Source of the DNA: Mucilaginibacter yixingensis
Lineage (GTDB): Bacteria; Bacteroidota; Bacteroidia; Sphingobacteriales; Sphingobacteriaceae
Length of the DNA stretch: 64,000 nucleotides
Reading direction: 5' to 3'
NCBI RefSeq assembly: GCF_041080815.1
Contig: NZ_CP160205.1
Coordinates: 992,001 to 1,056,000, forward strand
Part shown: one piece after another, positions 9,838 through 19,200 of the stretch
Numbering within the stretch: the first letter of the stretch is position 1
Layout of the letters: the number at the start of each line of letters is the position of its first letter
Translations under genes and position numbers: made by a program
The notes under the pieces: model-generated
Database searches by the model: none
Seen by the model: only the letters and a program-made list of their open reading frames with translations
What the model was told of the DNA's origin: nothing

Positions 9838-9946
9838 TAATGTGCAAATGTGCGGATATGCAAGATATGCAGATGATTGCATGATCCGCACATTTCAAAA
9901 TAATACAGGCAATAATCTGCACATCTGAAATTTGCACATTCAATAA
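9838..9946. repeat. GTGCAAATGTGCGGAT-type inverted repeat inside the atp operon
   Basis: The 109-base gap between atpA and atpG carries AAATGTGCGGAT at 9846-9857 and its exact inverse ATCCGCACATTT at 9884-9895, followed by more TGCACAT words to 9939. A related block (ATGTGCGAGTATGCAG..CGGATGTGCAAATGG) lies upstream of rnr near 29921-29952. Non-coding. Confidence 0.7.
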
Positions 9947-10840
9947 ATGGCTAATTTAAAAGAAGTAAGAAACAGGATATCATCCATCAACTCAACGCAG
10001 CAGATCACCAAAGCCATGAAAATGGTTTCGGCAGCAAAGCTGAAGAGAGCTACCAATGCCATTGTACAGCTGCGTCCGTATGCCGAGAAGCTGAAAGAGC
10101 TGCTGGGCAACCTGTCTGCCAGTCTGGAGGAGGGTTCATCACCCTTTTTGCAGGAGCGCGAACCGGTACGTGTGCTGGTTGTTGTGGTAACCTCAAACCG
10201 TGGTTTGGCCGGTGCCTTCAATACCAACGCCATCAAAACGGCTAATAACCTCATAGCAGAGAAATACAGCAAGCAGTTAGCTGCCGGCAATGTATCTATC
10301 GTTGCTATTGGTAAAAAAGCACAGGAGTTTTATCAGCGCCGTAACTACAACGTTATTGGTAACAATAACGAGGTTTACACCAACCTTAACTTCACCACTG
10401 TTTCTGCAGTTACTGAAGCCATTATGGAAGGTTTTGTAAACGGTAAGTATGACAGGGTAGAGTTGGTATACAACCACTTTAGAAATGCTGCCGTACAAAT
10501 ATTAGTTGCCGAGCAGTTGCTGCCAGTGCCAAAAGCTGAGGCTAAAGCATCAGTAAAAAACACGGCTGCATCACAGGTTGATTACATCCTGGAGCCTTCT
10601 AAAGAAGAGATTGTTGCCGAGTTGATTCCTAAAAATATCAAAGTACAATTGTACAAAGCGGTACTGGATTCACATGCTTCAGAGCACGGCGCCCGTATGA
10701 CCGCGATGGACAAAGCTACCGACAACGCCGGCGAATTGTTGAAAGCCCTGAAGCTTTCTTACAACCAGGCGCGTCAGGCAGCCATCACCACCGAGCTGAC
10801 AGAGATTGTGAGCGGTGCGGCAGCCTTATCAAACGGTTAA
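9947..10840 (+). CDS. atpG: ATP synthase F1 subunit gamma
   Basis: Central rotating shaft, 297 residues. The N-terminal helix begins LKEVRNRISSINSTQQITKA and the C-terminal helix contains MTAMDKATDNAGELLKALKL, the two conserved ends that form the coiled coil in the alpha3beta3 cavity. It is the last gene of the operon and is followed by a terminator. The subunits beta and epsilon (atpD, atpC) are not in the window, as is common in Bacteroidota, where they form a separate operon. Confidence 0.97.
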   Translation: MANLKEVRNRISSINSTQQITKAMKMVSAAKLKRATNAIVQLRPYAEKLKELLGNLSASLEEGSSPFLQEREPVRVLVVVVTSNRGLAGAFNTNAIKTANNLIAEKYSKQLAAGNVSIVAIGKKAQEFYQRRNYNVIGNNNEVYTNLNFTTVSAVTEAIMEGFVNGKYDRVELVYNHFRNAAVQILVAEQLLPVPKAEAKASVKNTAASQVDYILEPSKEEIVAELIPKNIKVQLYKAVLDSHASEHGARMTAMDKATDNAGELLKALKLSYNQARQAAITTELTEIVSGAAALSNG

Positions 10841-10864
10841 TTTTATCCAATCAAGATAATGATA

Positions 10865-10892
10865 GGCCATCCTGTAAAGGGTGGCCTTTTTT
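10865..10892 (+). terminator. Rho-independent terminator of the atp operon
   Basis: An 8-bp stem GGCCATCC/GGGTGGCC (one G-T pair) with a TGTAAA loop, followed by a T6 tract, 24 bases after the atpG stop. Confidence 0.85.
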
Positions 10893-10907
10893 GTTGGTCT
10901 CAAATAT

Positions 10908-10997
10908 GTCATGCTGAACTTGTTTCAGCACCCCATCTGCAAGTCCGGCAGGCCGACTAACTTGGTATGTGGGGTCCCGAAACAAGTTCGGGATGAC
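10908..10997. repeat. GTCAT...ATGAC palindromic element, copy 1
   Basis: 90 bp with ~28-bp imperfect inverted arms. Each arm is itself a hairpin: CTGAA/TTCAG on the left and CCCGAA/TTCGGG on the right. The arms differ from each other yet each keeps its own pairing. The remaining intergenic DNA to 11155 shows no gene. Confidence 0.75.
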
Positions 10998-11155
10998 CTG
11001 AAAAGCAGATAACAAAAAAATCCTCTCCCCACGGGTTACTTTTCCTTCTCATCCTGTATCAATAAGAAAATAAACCACACATCCTCAGCGTAAAACGCCG
11101 GCCGGCTCAATTATAAAAAGGGTGTCTCTTAAAGACCAACAAAAATCTAAACATC

Positions 11156-12034
11156 ATGAAAACAAAATTATTCGTGCTGCTGGCCGGCATCGTACTGCTT
11201 GCCTCATGCTCGGGCTCAAAATCAAAATACGAGGTAGCAAATACCAGCGCATCCGCTGCTGATACGGCAAGTAATTATTCGGCGGCAGATAGTGTCGCCA
11301 GCCCCAAACTGGTTAAAACGGCCGAAATGCGTTTCAAAGTCAAGAGTGTAGATAGGGCCTCAGAAGAAGTGTCAGCGCTTACAGGTAAGTTCAACGGCAT
11401 GATTACACATCATCAAATGAATTCAAGCGTTGAAAGCAGTCACGATATCCGGAAAAGCGAAGATTCGATAATGCGGGTTACAGCCTTAAATACTACTGCT
11501 GATATCACCGTAAAGGTCCCCTCAGAAAAACTGGATGACTTTATGACGCAAGCAGCCAAGTTGGGCACTTACGTAAGTCTGCGCCGTATGGATATTGAAG
11601 ACAGAACGCTTGACTATTTATCGGCCCGGTTAAAATTGCAAAGCAGGAAGGAGGTGATTAGAGGGCAGAAAAAAGGTAAAGTAGTTATTAAACACGCAGA
11701 GGATGTGATGGCGCTAAAAGACGATATGATAGATCAGCAGATCAATAATCAGCGTATTGATCAGGAAGTAAGATACAGTACGGTGAGTTTGAGTATCTAT
11801 CAGAATAATACAATTACTACAGAGGTGATAGCCAATGATAATCCGGATGCTTATCGCTTGCCGTTCATAACCAGAGTGGGCCAAAGTTTGGCAGACGGGT
11901 GGGATATATTTAAAGAGCTGATTATAACGCTTTGTAACCTTTGGGTACTAATTGTTATTGTTACAGGTGCGTTTTTTATCTTCCGGAGATATAGACACCG
12001 TGCTGATGAGACAAAGCCATTACCTGCCGTTTAA
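11156..12034 (+). CDS. DUF4349-family lipoprotein
   Basis: 292 residues. Signal peptide with lipobox LASC (Cys18), a Ser/Ala/Thr-rich spacer to about residue 50, then the DUF4349 domain beginning KLVKTAEMRFKVKSVDRA. Its central helical region (about 130-210) contains ITVKVPSEKLDDFM and a DDMIDQQINNQRID coiled segment. A C-terminal membrane helix near residues 258-280 (LWVLIVIVTGAFFIF) is followed by a basic tail. Function of the family is not established. It appears monocistronic. Confidence 0.8.
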   Translation: MKTKLFVLLAGIVLLASCSGSKSKYEVANTSASAADTASNYSAADSVASPKLVKTAEMRFKVKSVDRASEEVSALTGKFNGMITHHQMNSSVESSHDIRKSEDSIMRVTALNTTADITVKVPSEKLDDFMTQAAKLGTYVSLRRMDIEDRTLDYLSARLKLQSRKEVIRGQKKGKVVIKHAEDVMALKDDMIDQQINNQRIDQEVRYSTVSLSIYQNNTITTEVIANDNPDAYRLPFITRVGQSLADGWDIFKELIITLCNLWVLIVIVTGAFFIFRRYRHRADETKPLPAV

Positions 12035-12102
12035 AAAAATGAAACAAATGCGGGTAATTAGGTAAACATTTTTATTTTTGTGCCGATAAAAAACTGAAAG
12101 CA

Positions 12103-12300
12103 ATGAACAACACAGATGCAGCTAATTCACCAAGCCACTACATATTAATCACCTTAGCCGTTATTATTGGCTTAGCGGGTGTTTACGTTCGTTTTGTTGG
12201 CGATCAGACCGTTAACACTACTTCTATCATTGGTAACGTGCTGATGATTTTGGGCACTGTTGTAGCACTGAAAGCTGTTTTCTCTATCCTGAAAGGCTAG
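12103..12300 (+). CDS. Small two-helix membrane protein
   Basis: 65 residues with two predicted membrane helices (about 12-31 and 41-63) joined by a short polar loop (GDQTVNTTS). A TATTTTTG box (12073-12080), which fits the Bacteroidota -7 consensus, lies 22 bases upstream, and a strong terminator follows, so it is its own transcription unit. I do not recognise a characterised family. No function is proposed. Confidence 0.75.
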   Translation: MNNTDAANSPSHYILITLAVIIGLAGVYVRFVGDQTVNTTSIIGNVLMILGTVVALKAVFSILKG

Positions 12301-12322
12301 TTAGAACACAACGATATAAATG

Positions 12323-12357
12323 AAAAGCGCCTCAGGAGATCCTGAGGCGCTTTTTTG
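12323..12357 (+). terminator. Rho-independent terminator after the small membrane protein
   Basis: AAAAGCGCCTCAGG and CCTGAGGCGCTTTT pair perfectly around a short AGAT loop and run into a T-rich tract. Confidence 0.9.
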
Positions 12358-12377
12358 TTTTTTGTCTCAAACGTGTT

Positions 12378-12484
12378 GTCATCCCGAACGATAGTGAGGG
12401 ATCTTTTCGGCTTTGTATCCCGGCGCTCCGAAAAGGTTTTTTCACTTCGTTCAAGAGAGTAGTTCTCCCGTTGGTCGAGATGAC
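12378..12484. repeat. GTCAT...ATGAC palindromic element, copy 2
   Basis: Starts GTCATCCCGAACGATAGTGA and ends GGTCGAGATGAC. Internal hairpins include GATCTTTTCGG/CCGAAAAGG. It fills the gap between the terminator and the gldB stop. Short ORFs predicted across it are not believable. Confidence 0.7.
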
Positions 12485-12498
12485 ATTTTATATTACTC

Positions 12499-13551
12499 TT
12501 ATTCTTTCGCCTTCGGCCGGTATTTTGACTCTTTGAGGATGTTCTGCGCGTCATCATCCGCCATTAATTCTTCCAGCTTAACGTCAGGATGCTTGTCCAT
12601 ATACTGGCGCACAATTTGCCAGCCGGTCCACACGGCCAGTTTCGGTGCCGATTCGTTTTTTTCGCCCAGTCCCGGAGTGAACGGGGCTTCGCTCAGGTAC
12701 TTGCCCATTTTTTGATCGTCTACCTCATACAAAAGGTTCTCGCCTAAAAAGTAACCCCAGATCTGCGATTTAAAATCTTCGCACCATTTCAATTGGGCAT
12801 TGGTGTAGCCAATCTTGGTGCTGTCGGCAGCGTCCGGCAGTAGCTGGTCCATGGCGTAGAGGATCTTGCCATTGTAGATCATTTTAGCCAGCAGTGTTTT
12901 ATCGTTATCGCTTTCGGGATATAGGTCTTGTGTTAAAAGCCCTTCTACCACGCGTGGAGCCATATTCTCCGGTGTAAACCGGCGAGAGATATAGTGCGGA
13001 TAAGCATTGATCAATGCCGGATAGAATTTAGAATCGGCCCCCAGAAACTCGTCCAGACCAATGCCGAAATAGTTATTGCCGATGGTAGTCTGCGCCTGGA
13101 AACCTGAGAAATAAGCATATACCTTAGGCAAAGGCTTGCGCGGAAAATAATAACGGATGCGGCGAAAGGCATCGGTCAACTCTATATTCTGTTTATCTAC
13201 GTTGGGGTAGATCGAGTCGACCGCATGTTTCAGGTCCTTATAAGCTTGCGTGGCAAACACTTTGCGCAGGGTGGCAAAATAGGCGGTATCATTAGCATTA
13301 CCCGCCTGTAAAACGCGTTCAATAAAATCCTGGTAAAAGGCGCCGTACTTTTTGTGCAGAAAAAGTGCCTGTTGTGCCATAGGCTTGCGGCTCATATCGT
13401 CAAAGTCGTGGTCAAAGCGTTCAATCTTCACGTTGACGTCAATATTGCTCACATCAACTTTTTTGTTGTGCGAGCAGGACGCCAGCAGGAGACCAAAAGC
13501 AAAAATTAAGTAAATTTGCTTTGTTTTACCGGGGATGTTCATCATTTTCAT
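12499..13551 (-). CDS. gldB: Gliding motility lipoprotein GldB
   Basis: 350 residues with signal peptide and lipobox LASC (Cys26). The mature part shows the GldB-family pattern: an IERFDHDFDDM opening, a YFPRKPLPKVYAYFSGFQ block, then IGLDEFLGADSKFYP and the C-terminal PRVVEGLLTQDLYPESD, FLGENLLYEVDD and APKLAVWTGWQIVRQYM blocks. In Flavobacterium GldB is needed for gliding. Here it may simply support envelope or T9SS function. A TAAATTTG box on the minus strand (13566-13559) is 7 bases upstream. It diverges from nadE; gldB and NAD synthetase are, as I recall, frequent neighbours in the phylum. Confidence 0.88.
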   Translation of the reverse strand: MKMMNIPGKTKQIYLIFAFGLLLASCSHNKKVDVSNIDVNVKIERFDHDFDDMSRKPMAQQALFLHKKYGAFYQDFIERVLQAGNANDTAYFATLRKVFATQAYKDLKHAVDSIYPNVDKQNIELTDAFRRIRYYFPRKPLPKVYAYFSGFQAQTTIGNNYFGIGLDEFLGADSKFYPALINAYPHYISRRFTPENMAPRVVEGLLTQDLYPESDNDKTLLAKMIYNGKILYAMDQLLPDAADSTKIGYTNAQLKWCEDFKSQIWGYFLGENLLYEVDDQKMGKYLSEAPFTPGLGEKNESAPKLAVWTGWQIVRQYMDKHPDVKLEELMADDDAQNILKESKYRPKAKE

Positions 13552-13611
13552 GCTTCGGCAAATTTATAAATTTTAGCCGGGTGCCACCCGCGCATATTTC
13601 TACCATATATC

Positions 13612-15261
13612 ATGAAGATAGCATTAGCACAACTTAACTACCATATAGGCAATTTTGATTCGAATACTGATAAGATCATCACCACTATTCGTAAGGCCCG
13701 CACTAAGGGTGCAGATCTGGTGGTGTTTGCAGAATTATGTGTGTGCGGATATCCATCGCGCGATTTCCTGGAGTTTACCGAGTACATCGAGCTATGCGAA
13801 GCCGCTGCCCAAAAGATTGCTGCCGAGTGTACAGACATCGCCTGCATCATCGGCATCCCGACGGAAAACCACATGGCCGAAGGTAAAGATCATTACAACT
13901 CGGCATACTTTATAGCTGATGGTAAGGTACAGGCGGTGGTTAATAAGGCTTTACTGCCAAACTATGATGTGTTTGACGAGTATCGTTATTTTGAGCCATC
14001 AACCCAGTTTAATTGTATCGATTTTAAGGGACACCGCATAGCGCTGACCATTTGTGAAGACTTGTGGAACACGCTAGAGAATCCGCTATACGTTAATCGT
14101 CCGATGGATGAGCTTATCAAGCAACAGCCCGATGTGATGATTAATATTGCGGCCTCACCGTTTGCTTATAACCATGATGAGGAGCGCATTGCCATCCTGA
14201 GCGATAATGCACGTCGTTATAACTTGCCGTTGTTTTATGTGAACCATGTAGGCGCACAAACAGAGCTGATCTTTGACGGTGGTTCGCTGGTATTTGATAA
14301 TGCCGGTAACATAGTAGATGAACTGCCTTATTTTGAAGAGGCTATCACTTATTATGATCTGAAAGATAAAGCCGCGATTGAGCTGTTGCAACCATCTACC
14401 GCAAAAGAAACCCGCCAGAGCGATATAGAGCAGATCCATCAGGGATTGCTATTGGGCATACGCGATTATTTTTATAAATCGGGCTTTAAGAGTGCTATCC
14501 TGGGTTTGTCAGGTGGTATTGATTCGGCCGTAGTATGTGCCCTGGCTGCTGAAGCCCTCGGGGCGGAGAATGTAATGGCGGTACTGTTACCTTCAAAATT
14601 CTCTACCGATCACTCGTTGAAAGATGCTGAGGATCTGGTAAAAAACCTGGGCTGTAAACATGAAATAGTGCCGATCAAATCCATCACCGATTCGTTTGAG
14701 GAGGCCCTGCATCCGCAATTCAAGGGACTACCGTTTAATATTGCTGAAGAAAATATCCAATCGCGCAGTCGTGCGGTAGTACTAATGGCCATGTGTAATA
14801 AGTTTGGCTATATCCTGCTCAATACCTCTAACAAAAGTGAGGCTGCGGTTGGCTACGGTACACTGTATGGCGATATGTGCGGGGGGATTTCTGTTTTGGG
14901 GGATGTTTTTAAAACACAGGTTTACCAGTTGGCCAACTATATTAACAGAGACCGCGAGATTATCCCGGTTAACTCTATTGTAAAACCACCGTCGGCAGAA
15001 CTTCGTCCTGATCAGAAAGACAGCGACTCATTGCCGGAGTACGATATCCTGGATACTATCCTGAAAGAATATGTAGAGAACCGTCAATCGTCAAAGGCCA
15101 TCATTAAAATGGGTTATGATGAGGCCACAGTACGTCGCGTGATTCGCCTGGTCAACATTGCCGAGCATAAGCGTTACCAAACGCCGCCAATCCTGCGTGT
15201 GTCGCCAAAAGCGTTTGGCATGGGCAGGAGGATGCCTATTGTAGGGAAATATCTTTCTTAA
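13612..15261 (+). CDS. nadE: Glutamine-dependent NAD+ synthetase
   Basis: Amidates deamido-NAD using glutamine-derived ammonia, the last step of NAD synthesis. 549 residues in two domains. The N-terminal nitrilase-like glutaminase has the triad Glu41 (FAELCVCGYP), Lys112 (VNKALLPNY) and Cys148 (LTICEDLW). The C-terminal ATP-pyrophosphatase domain has the P-loop SGGIDS at residues 300-305 and NTSNKSE further on. The stop codon is followed at once by a CCTCCCC palindrome pair. Confidence 0.97.
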   Translation: MKIALAQLNYHIGNFDSNTDKIITTIRKARTKGADLVVFAELCVCGYPSRDFLEFTEYIELCEAAAQKIAAECTDIACIIGIPTENHMAEGKDHYNSAYFIADGKVQAVVNKALLPNYDVFDEYRYFEPSTQFNCIDFKGHRIALTICEDLWNTLENPLYVNRPMDELIKQQPDVMINIAASPFAYNHDEERIAILSDNARRYNLPLFYVNHVGAQTELIFDGGSLVFDNAGNIVDELPYFEEAITYYDLKDKAAIELLQPSTAKETRQSDIEQIHQGLLLGIRDYFYKSGFKSAILGLSGGIDSAVVCALAAEALGAENVMAVLLPSKFSTDHSLKDAEDLVKNLGCKHEIVPIKSITDSFEEALHPQFKGLPFNIAEENIQSRSRAVVLMAMCNKFGYILLNTSNKSEAAVGYGTLYGDMCGGISVLGDVFKTQVYQLANYINRDREIIPVNSIVKPPSAELRPDQKDSDSLPEYDILDTILKEYVENRQSSKAIIKMGYDEATVRRVIRLVNIAEHKRYQTPPILRVSPKAFGMGRRMPIVGKYLS

Positions 15262-15343
15262 CACCCCTCCCGGCCTCCCCGAAGGGGAGGAGTTTCTATC
15301 AAGTATTAAGAATTCCTCCCCTTCGGGGAGGTTAGGAGGGGTG
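15262..15343. repeat. Pair of inverted CCTCCCC-TTCG-GGGGAGG elements
   Basis: Two copies of the same ~31-bp element, 15262-15292 and 15313-15343, face each other around a 20-bp spacer. Each contains the CTCCCC/GGGGAG hairpin plus an outer CACCCCTCC or GGAGGGGTG arm. The left copy begins directly after the nadE TAA. It could fold as one long hairpin and act as a transcript end, but lacks a U-tract. Confidence 0.85.
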
Positions 15344-15405
15344 CTTAAACCTTTTACTCCCTGCTTTGTCTAATAGAGACTAGAAAAAGAGAGGAGTACA
15401 TATCT

Positions 15406-16005
15406 ATGAAAAGGAATATCTGGGGCATGCTGGCGCTGTTGGCCGTATGCCTGCTGGCTGCCTGCTCAAGCTATACTTATTACTCGGTTGGTAACGCCAA
15501 CAATCTGAGCCAGTATAGTACCTTCGCCTGGCTACCGCCATTTAACAACACCCGCAATCCTTATTACGACAATGATGTAGCCGATCAGCGGATTAAAGAT
15601 CAGGCTACGACCGATCTGGAAAGCAGGGGACTGCGCCTGCGCGACCGTAATCCTGATTTGCTGGTGCGCTATTCTATTATGGTAAATACTAAAGTGTCTA
15701 CCTATAACCAGCCGATGTATAGCTACAATTGGGGCGGCTATTATCCGTCATATCGTTATTACGGAGGCCGTGGTTTCTATTATCGTTATGGTGGTGCTTA
15801 CCCGGTTTATGTAGGTAGTGAAATTTACCAGGTACCTTACAAAGAGGGCACATTGATCATCGATCTGATTGACCGTACAACGCACAAAGTGATCTGGCGT
15901 GGTTATGGCATTGGCGTAGTCAATAACCCTGAAAGCGCGGTGAATGATTTGCCGAAAGTAGTTAACGGCATTCTGGAAAAACTGCCGCTCAACAAGATGA
16001 GGTAG
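15406..16005 (+). CDS. DUF4136-family lipoprotein
   Basis: 199 residues with signal peptide and lipobox LAAC (Cys20). The domain begins with LSQYSTFAWLPP and includes DQRIKDQATTDLESRGLRLRDRNPDLLVRY, the recognisable DUF4136 layout. A Tyr/Gly-rich insert (about 110-140) precedes the C-terminal GTLIIDLIDRTTHKVIWRG block. Role unknown; such proteins are periplasmic or outer-membrane lipoproteins. A shared hairpin terminator separates it from the convergent gene. Confidence 0.85.
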   Translation: MKRNIWGMLALLAVCLLAACSSYTYYSVGNANNLSQYSTFAWLPPFNNTRNPYYDNDVADQRIKDQATTDLESRGLRLRDRNPDLLVRYSIMVNTKVSTYNQPMYSYNWGGYYPSYRYYGGRGFYYRYGGAYPVYVGSEIYQVPYKEGTLIIDLIDRTTHKVIWRGYGIGVVNNPESAVNDLPKVVNGILEKLPLNKMR

Positions 16006-16026
16006 CAAAGAAACTTACTGAAAACA

Positions 16027-16067
16027 AGAAGTCCCTTTTTAAGCAAAAAGGGACTTCTTGTTTTTTC
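16027..16067. terminator. Bidirectional terminator between convergent genes
   Basis: AAGAAGTCCCTTTTT pairs with AAAAAGGGACTTCTT, with a T6 run on the right and an A-rich run on the left. The stop codon of the minus-strand gene (16039-16041) lies within the hairpin. Confidence 0.85.
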
Positions 16068-16269
16068 TGATATACCAGATGCCTGCCGTTAGTGCTAAGA
16101 ATACCAGGAAATAAACCCAGGTATCAAGCGGACAACCTGTTTCATCTAGCGGGTCAGTACTAGTGCCTGTACCATTATTATCACATGGAGTGCCCGGATC
16201 TGCCATTGACAAAAACGGAATCGCTACAAACATTAAAAACGGAATTGCGTTCCTGAAAAATTTTCTCAT
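16039..16269 (-). CDS. Short sorting-signal-like membrane protein
   Basis: 76 residues: signal peptide (about 1-23), a short Gly/Thr/Asp/Asn-rich linker with two Cys, then a CPLDTW motif followed by one hydrophobic helix (VYFLVFLALTAGIWYI) and a basic tail RKNKK. This motif-helix-basic-end tripartite layout resembles C-terminal sorting signals such as PID-CTERM/PEP-CTERM, but almost no mature domain precedes it. It lies 10 bases downstream of the large T9SS substrate and is probably cotranscribed with it. Function is unknown. Confidence 0.7.
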   Translation of the reverse strand: MRKFFRNAIPFLMFVAIPFLSMADPGTPCDNNGTGTSTDPLDETGCPLDTWVYFLVFLALTAGIWYIRKNKKSLFA

Positions 16270-16279
16270 CGTTTCTGCT

Positions 16280-19200
16280 CTATTTCGCTTTCGTGATTTT
16301 CTTCTGTCCCACTAAAGTTTGTGTTGCATTATCTAAAATCTGTACAACGTAAACTCCGGGCAACAAGTTACCAATGTTTTCTTGTATATGGTTGCCGTCA
16401 GTCACTTTATTTAGTTTTAGCTGGCCACTACTATCAAACACCTTAACCAGCACCTGGTTTGGTATGCTACTGTTATTTAATTTAACGTTCAGGTCGCTAA
16501 TAGTTGGGTTGGGGTAAACAGTTAAAGCATCCCCGCTAGAGGTACTGTTATCAAAGTTGACAGTTATGGGTTTACTGTAGCTAATGTTTTCAAACGGATC
16601 ATTCTGTTGTAATCTGTAGGTGTTTACACCAGTTGATGGTGCTTTATCCAGCCAGGTGTAAGTGCCCCGGCCATCGCTTTGCATACCATAAATGGATATG
16701 AACTGCTGTGTACCGTCGGCCTTTTGAACGCTGAAAGTTGTAAGGTTTTGCTCATTCTCTACCCGCCAGGTTAGTTGTATGCCATCTTTTACCTGCATGC
16801 CGGTAAAGCTGAGTAAATGGTAATTTAAGCCAGGTTTTTTGTGAAACGCCAGCTCAAAACGGTTGGTGCCATAAGAAGCAGTATCGCTGGTGATGTTAAA
16901 ATTGTATCTTTTGTAAAGACTGATTTGTAAGGAGTCTTTTTTGTAATGATCAATCAGGAAGGCGTCGTAACGGGAGTCAAGTGTTTCAATCCCATAAGCA
17001 GATATGGTATCAATACCAGTAGAGCTAATTACGTTTGCATAGATTTTAACACGGGTAGTAGAATCAATGCTTTGCATATGATTAATGGCCAGCAAGGTAC
17101 TGTTGCCTTGAGGATAGGTGCCCAAGGTGGCAATATTTCCATTGCCGGCTAAACGGTAAACATCAAATGAATCCTCGTATTGGTTTTTGCCGTCAAACAT
17201 TACAATAGCTTCGTCTCTGTTTATGGAGTCTTTAGCCACCCGCAGTTTTACGTATTGAGTTACCTTCTGTCCAACCGGCACACCCATCAATGGACTATTG
17301 CTAAAATTGGGGCTTGAGGTTGATTTGCAACTTTCATTGAAGGTTAATGTGGACGAAGTTTGACCGCTTTTAACCTGTACAAAGAAGCCTTGTCCACTCA
17401 TAATAAGGTGACTGGCATTATTGGTGGGCGAAACTGTCCCAAGGGCCGCCGGAATATAAAAGCCATAGTTTTTGCTGGCGTAATCAAATACGGCTATTAC
17501 GCCTGTTAAATTTGGGCCATAAACTCCTGTCGTTGAGGTGGTGGTGTTAAACGTGTCCCAATCAATAGTTGATGGGTAAGGATTGCCTACCAGGTTATAA
17601 CCTGTTCCAACAGCAGATCTGCTGGGGTTACTGCTGTTAAACCACATCTTAGTTACAATCTGCCCGGTATTGAGCTTGCCCGAGGCAGACATAGTAGAAT
17701 TATCCACAGCAGCATAAGAACCACCAACTCTTGACGCCTTAGTGGGGGTAGAAGTTGATGTGCCCGTATTACTTACGTTATTGCCCACATAATACACCAT
17801 AAAGCCATTGCCGGCATATAAGCTTGCAGCGTTTGCAGAAGTAGAACCGTCATTATATAATACCTGATTACTGCCGTTGTCAAGTTTGGTTATGCCTTTA
17901 AAGTTTCCAGAGTTAAAAGAAGTGTTAGATGATGCTACGGTTTCCTGATACAGATAAACGGTTGAATTGGCGGTGCCCGAGGCCGGAGAATACGTAAACC
18001 CTCCGCCCGACGGACCAGATGTGAAAATTCCGGTTACACCGCCGCTATTTGTGTTGAGGTAGCTCAATGTGTAGACACCGCCCGAAAGTCCTGTTGTAGA
18101 TACGGGAGAAGAAATTAAACGATAATTACGCTTAGAATCTGCCGTGGTGCCACTGGATTGGCCCGCAAGATAACGCTCCACATTGTAAGTGCCAATTATG
18201 GCATTGGTCGAACTGCCACTCATATCACCAATTGCTGCTGAGCCATTGGCGTCAGATTGTAAGGTAAAAGTTCCGACATTATTTACAGTTGTTTGATACT
18301 GGTTGCCGAACTTTATTATAGAGGTAGAACCTAAGTACATAGTTCCTGTATTGTAAACCGTGGCTCCCGTACTTTGATCTTGAGGCTGGCTATTTAAGGT
18401 GACTGTACAAGATGACCCGGAGGTGCCGAAATACATCTTGCCTGAGTTTTTGATTTGCGGACCAAAGTTTGTAACAGAGATTGATGAGCCGCCGTCAATT
18501 GTAAAGCTTCCGGTACCCGCTCCTGATATATAAGGTTTGTTAGGACCTGTGATAGCTAATGAAGAAGATCCGTAAATGTGCAGGTTGCCAGTACTTGAAT
18601 TACTCAAATAGCTTGGATTTCCAGTTAGTGATATGGTACAACCCGTCAAATTGACTGTGCCGGCAGATGCTGTTATGTAGCTGTTATTGTTAGGTAGTGA
18701 TATGGTACAGGTTGTAAATGTTGACGTATTGCTGGTATTGGTAAAAGTACTCGATTGTGTTTGTGAAAAAGTAGAATTACTTAGACCAAATGTACCGGAG
18801 TTGGACATGGTGACGGTGTTACTTGCCTCAGTCCAGTTTACATAAGTGCCGGCAAACGTTCCTGTGTTGGTAAACGAGCTTTGAAATCCAGGTGTAAATG
18901 TACATCCGGTTGAGGATGTGCCATTTATATTTAACGTACCGCCATTATTGACGGTTGTACTGTTCCCGCCACTATAAGAAGCTCCGGCATTGAAGCTAAA
19001 AGTATGCCCTGTGCTAACAGCAAAGGTTACGTTTTGGGAGGCAGTAAAAGTACCGCTCAGATTAGTAGCCCCGTTACCTGAGAATGTTATGGATGTAGTG
19101 CTACTGCTACCCACACTTATACCACTACTGATTTGAAAAGTTGTACTACTTGCTGCATTAATTACAGCCGTAACACCATTGGAAATTGTAACGGCACCTG

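Noticed and set aside
12297..12715. ORFs on both strands between the small membrane protein and gldB
   Set aside because: They run across a terminator and a GTCAT palindrome and into gldB in another frame; composition is not protein-like.
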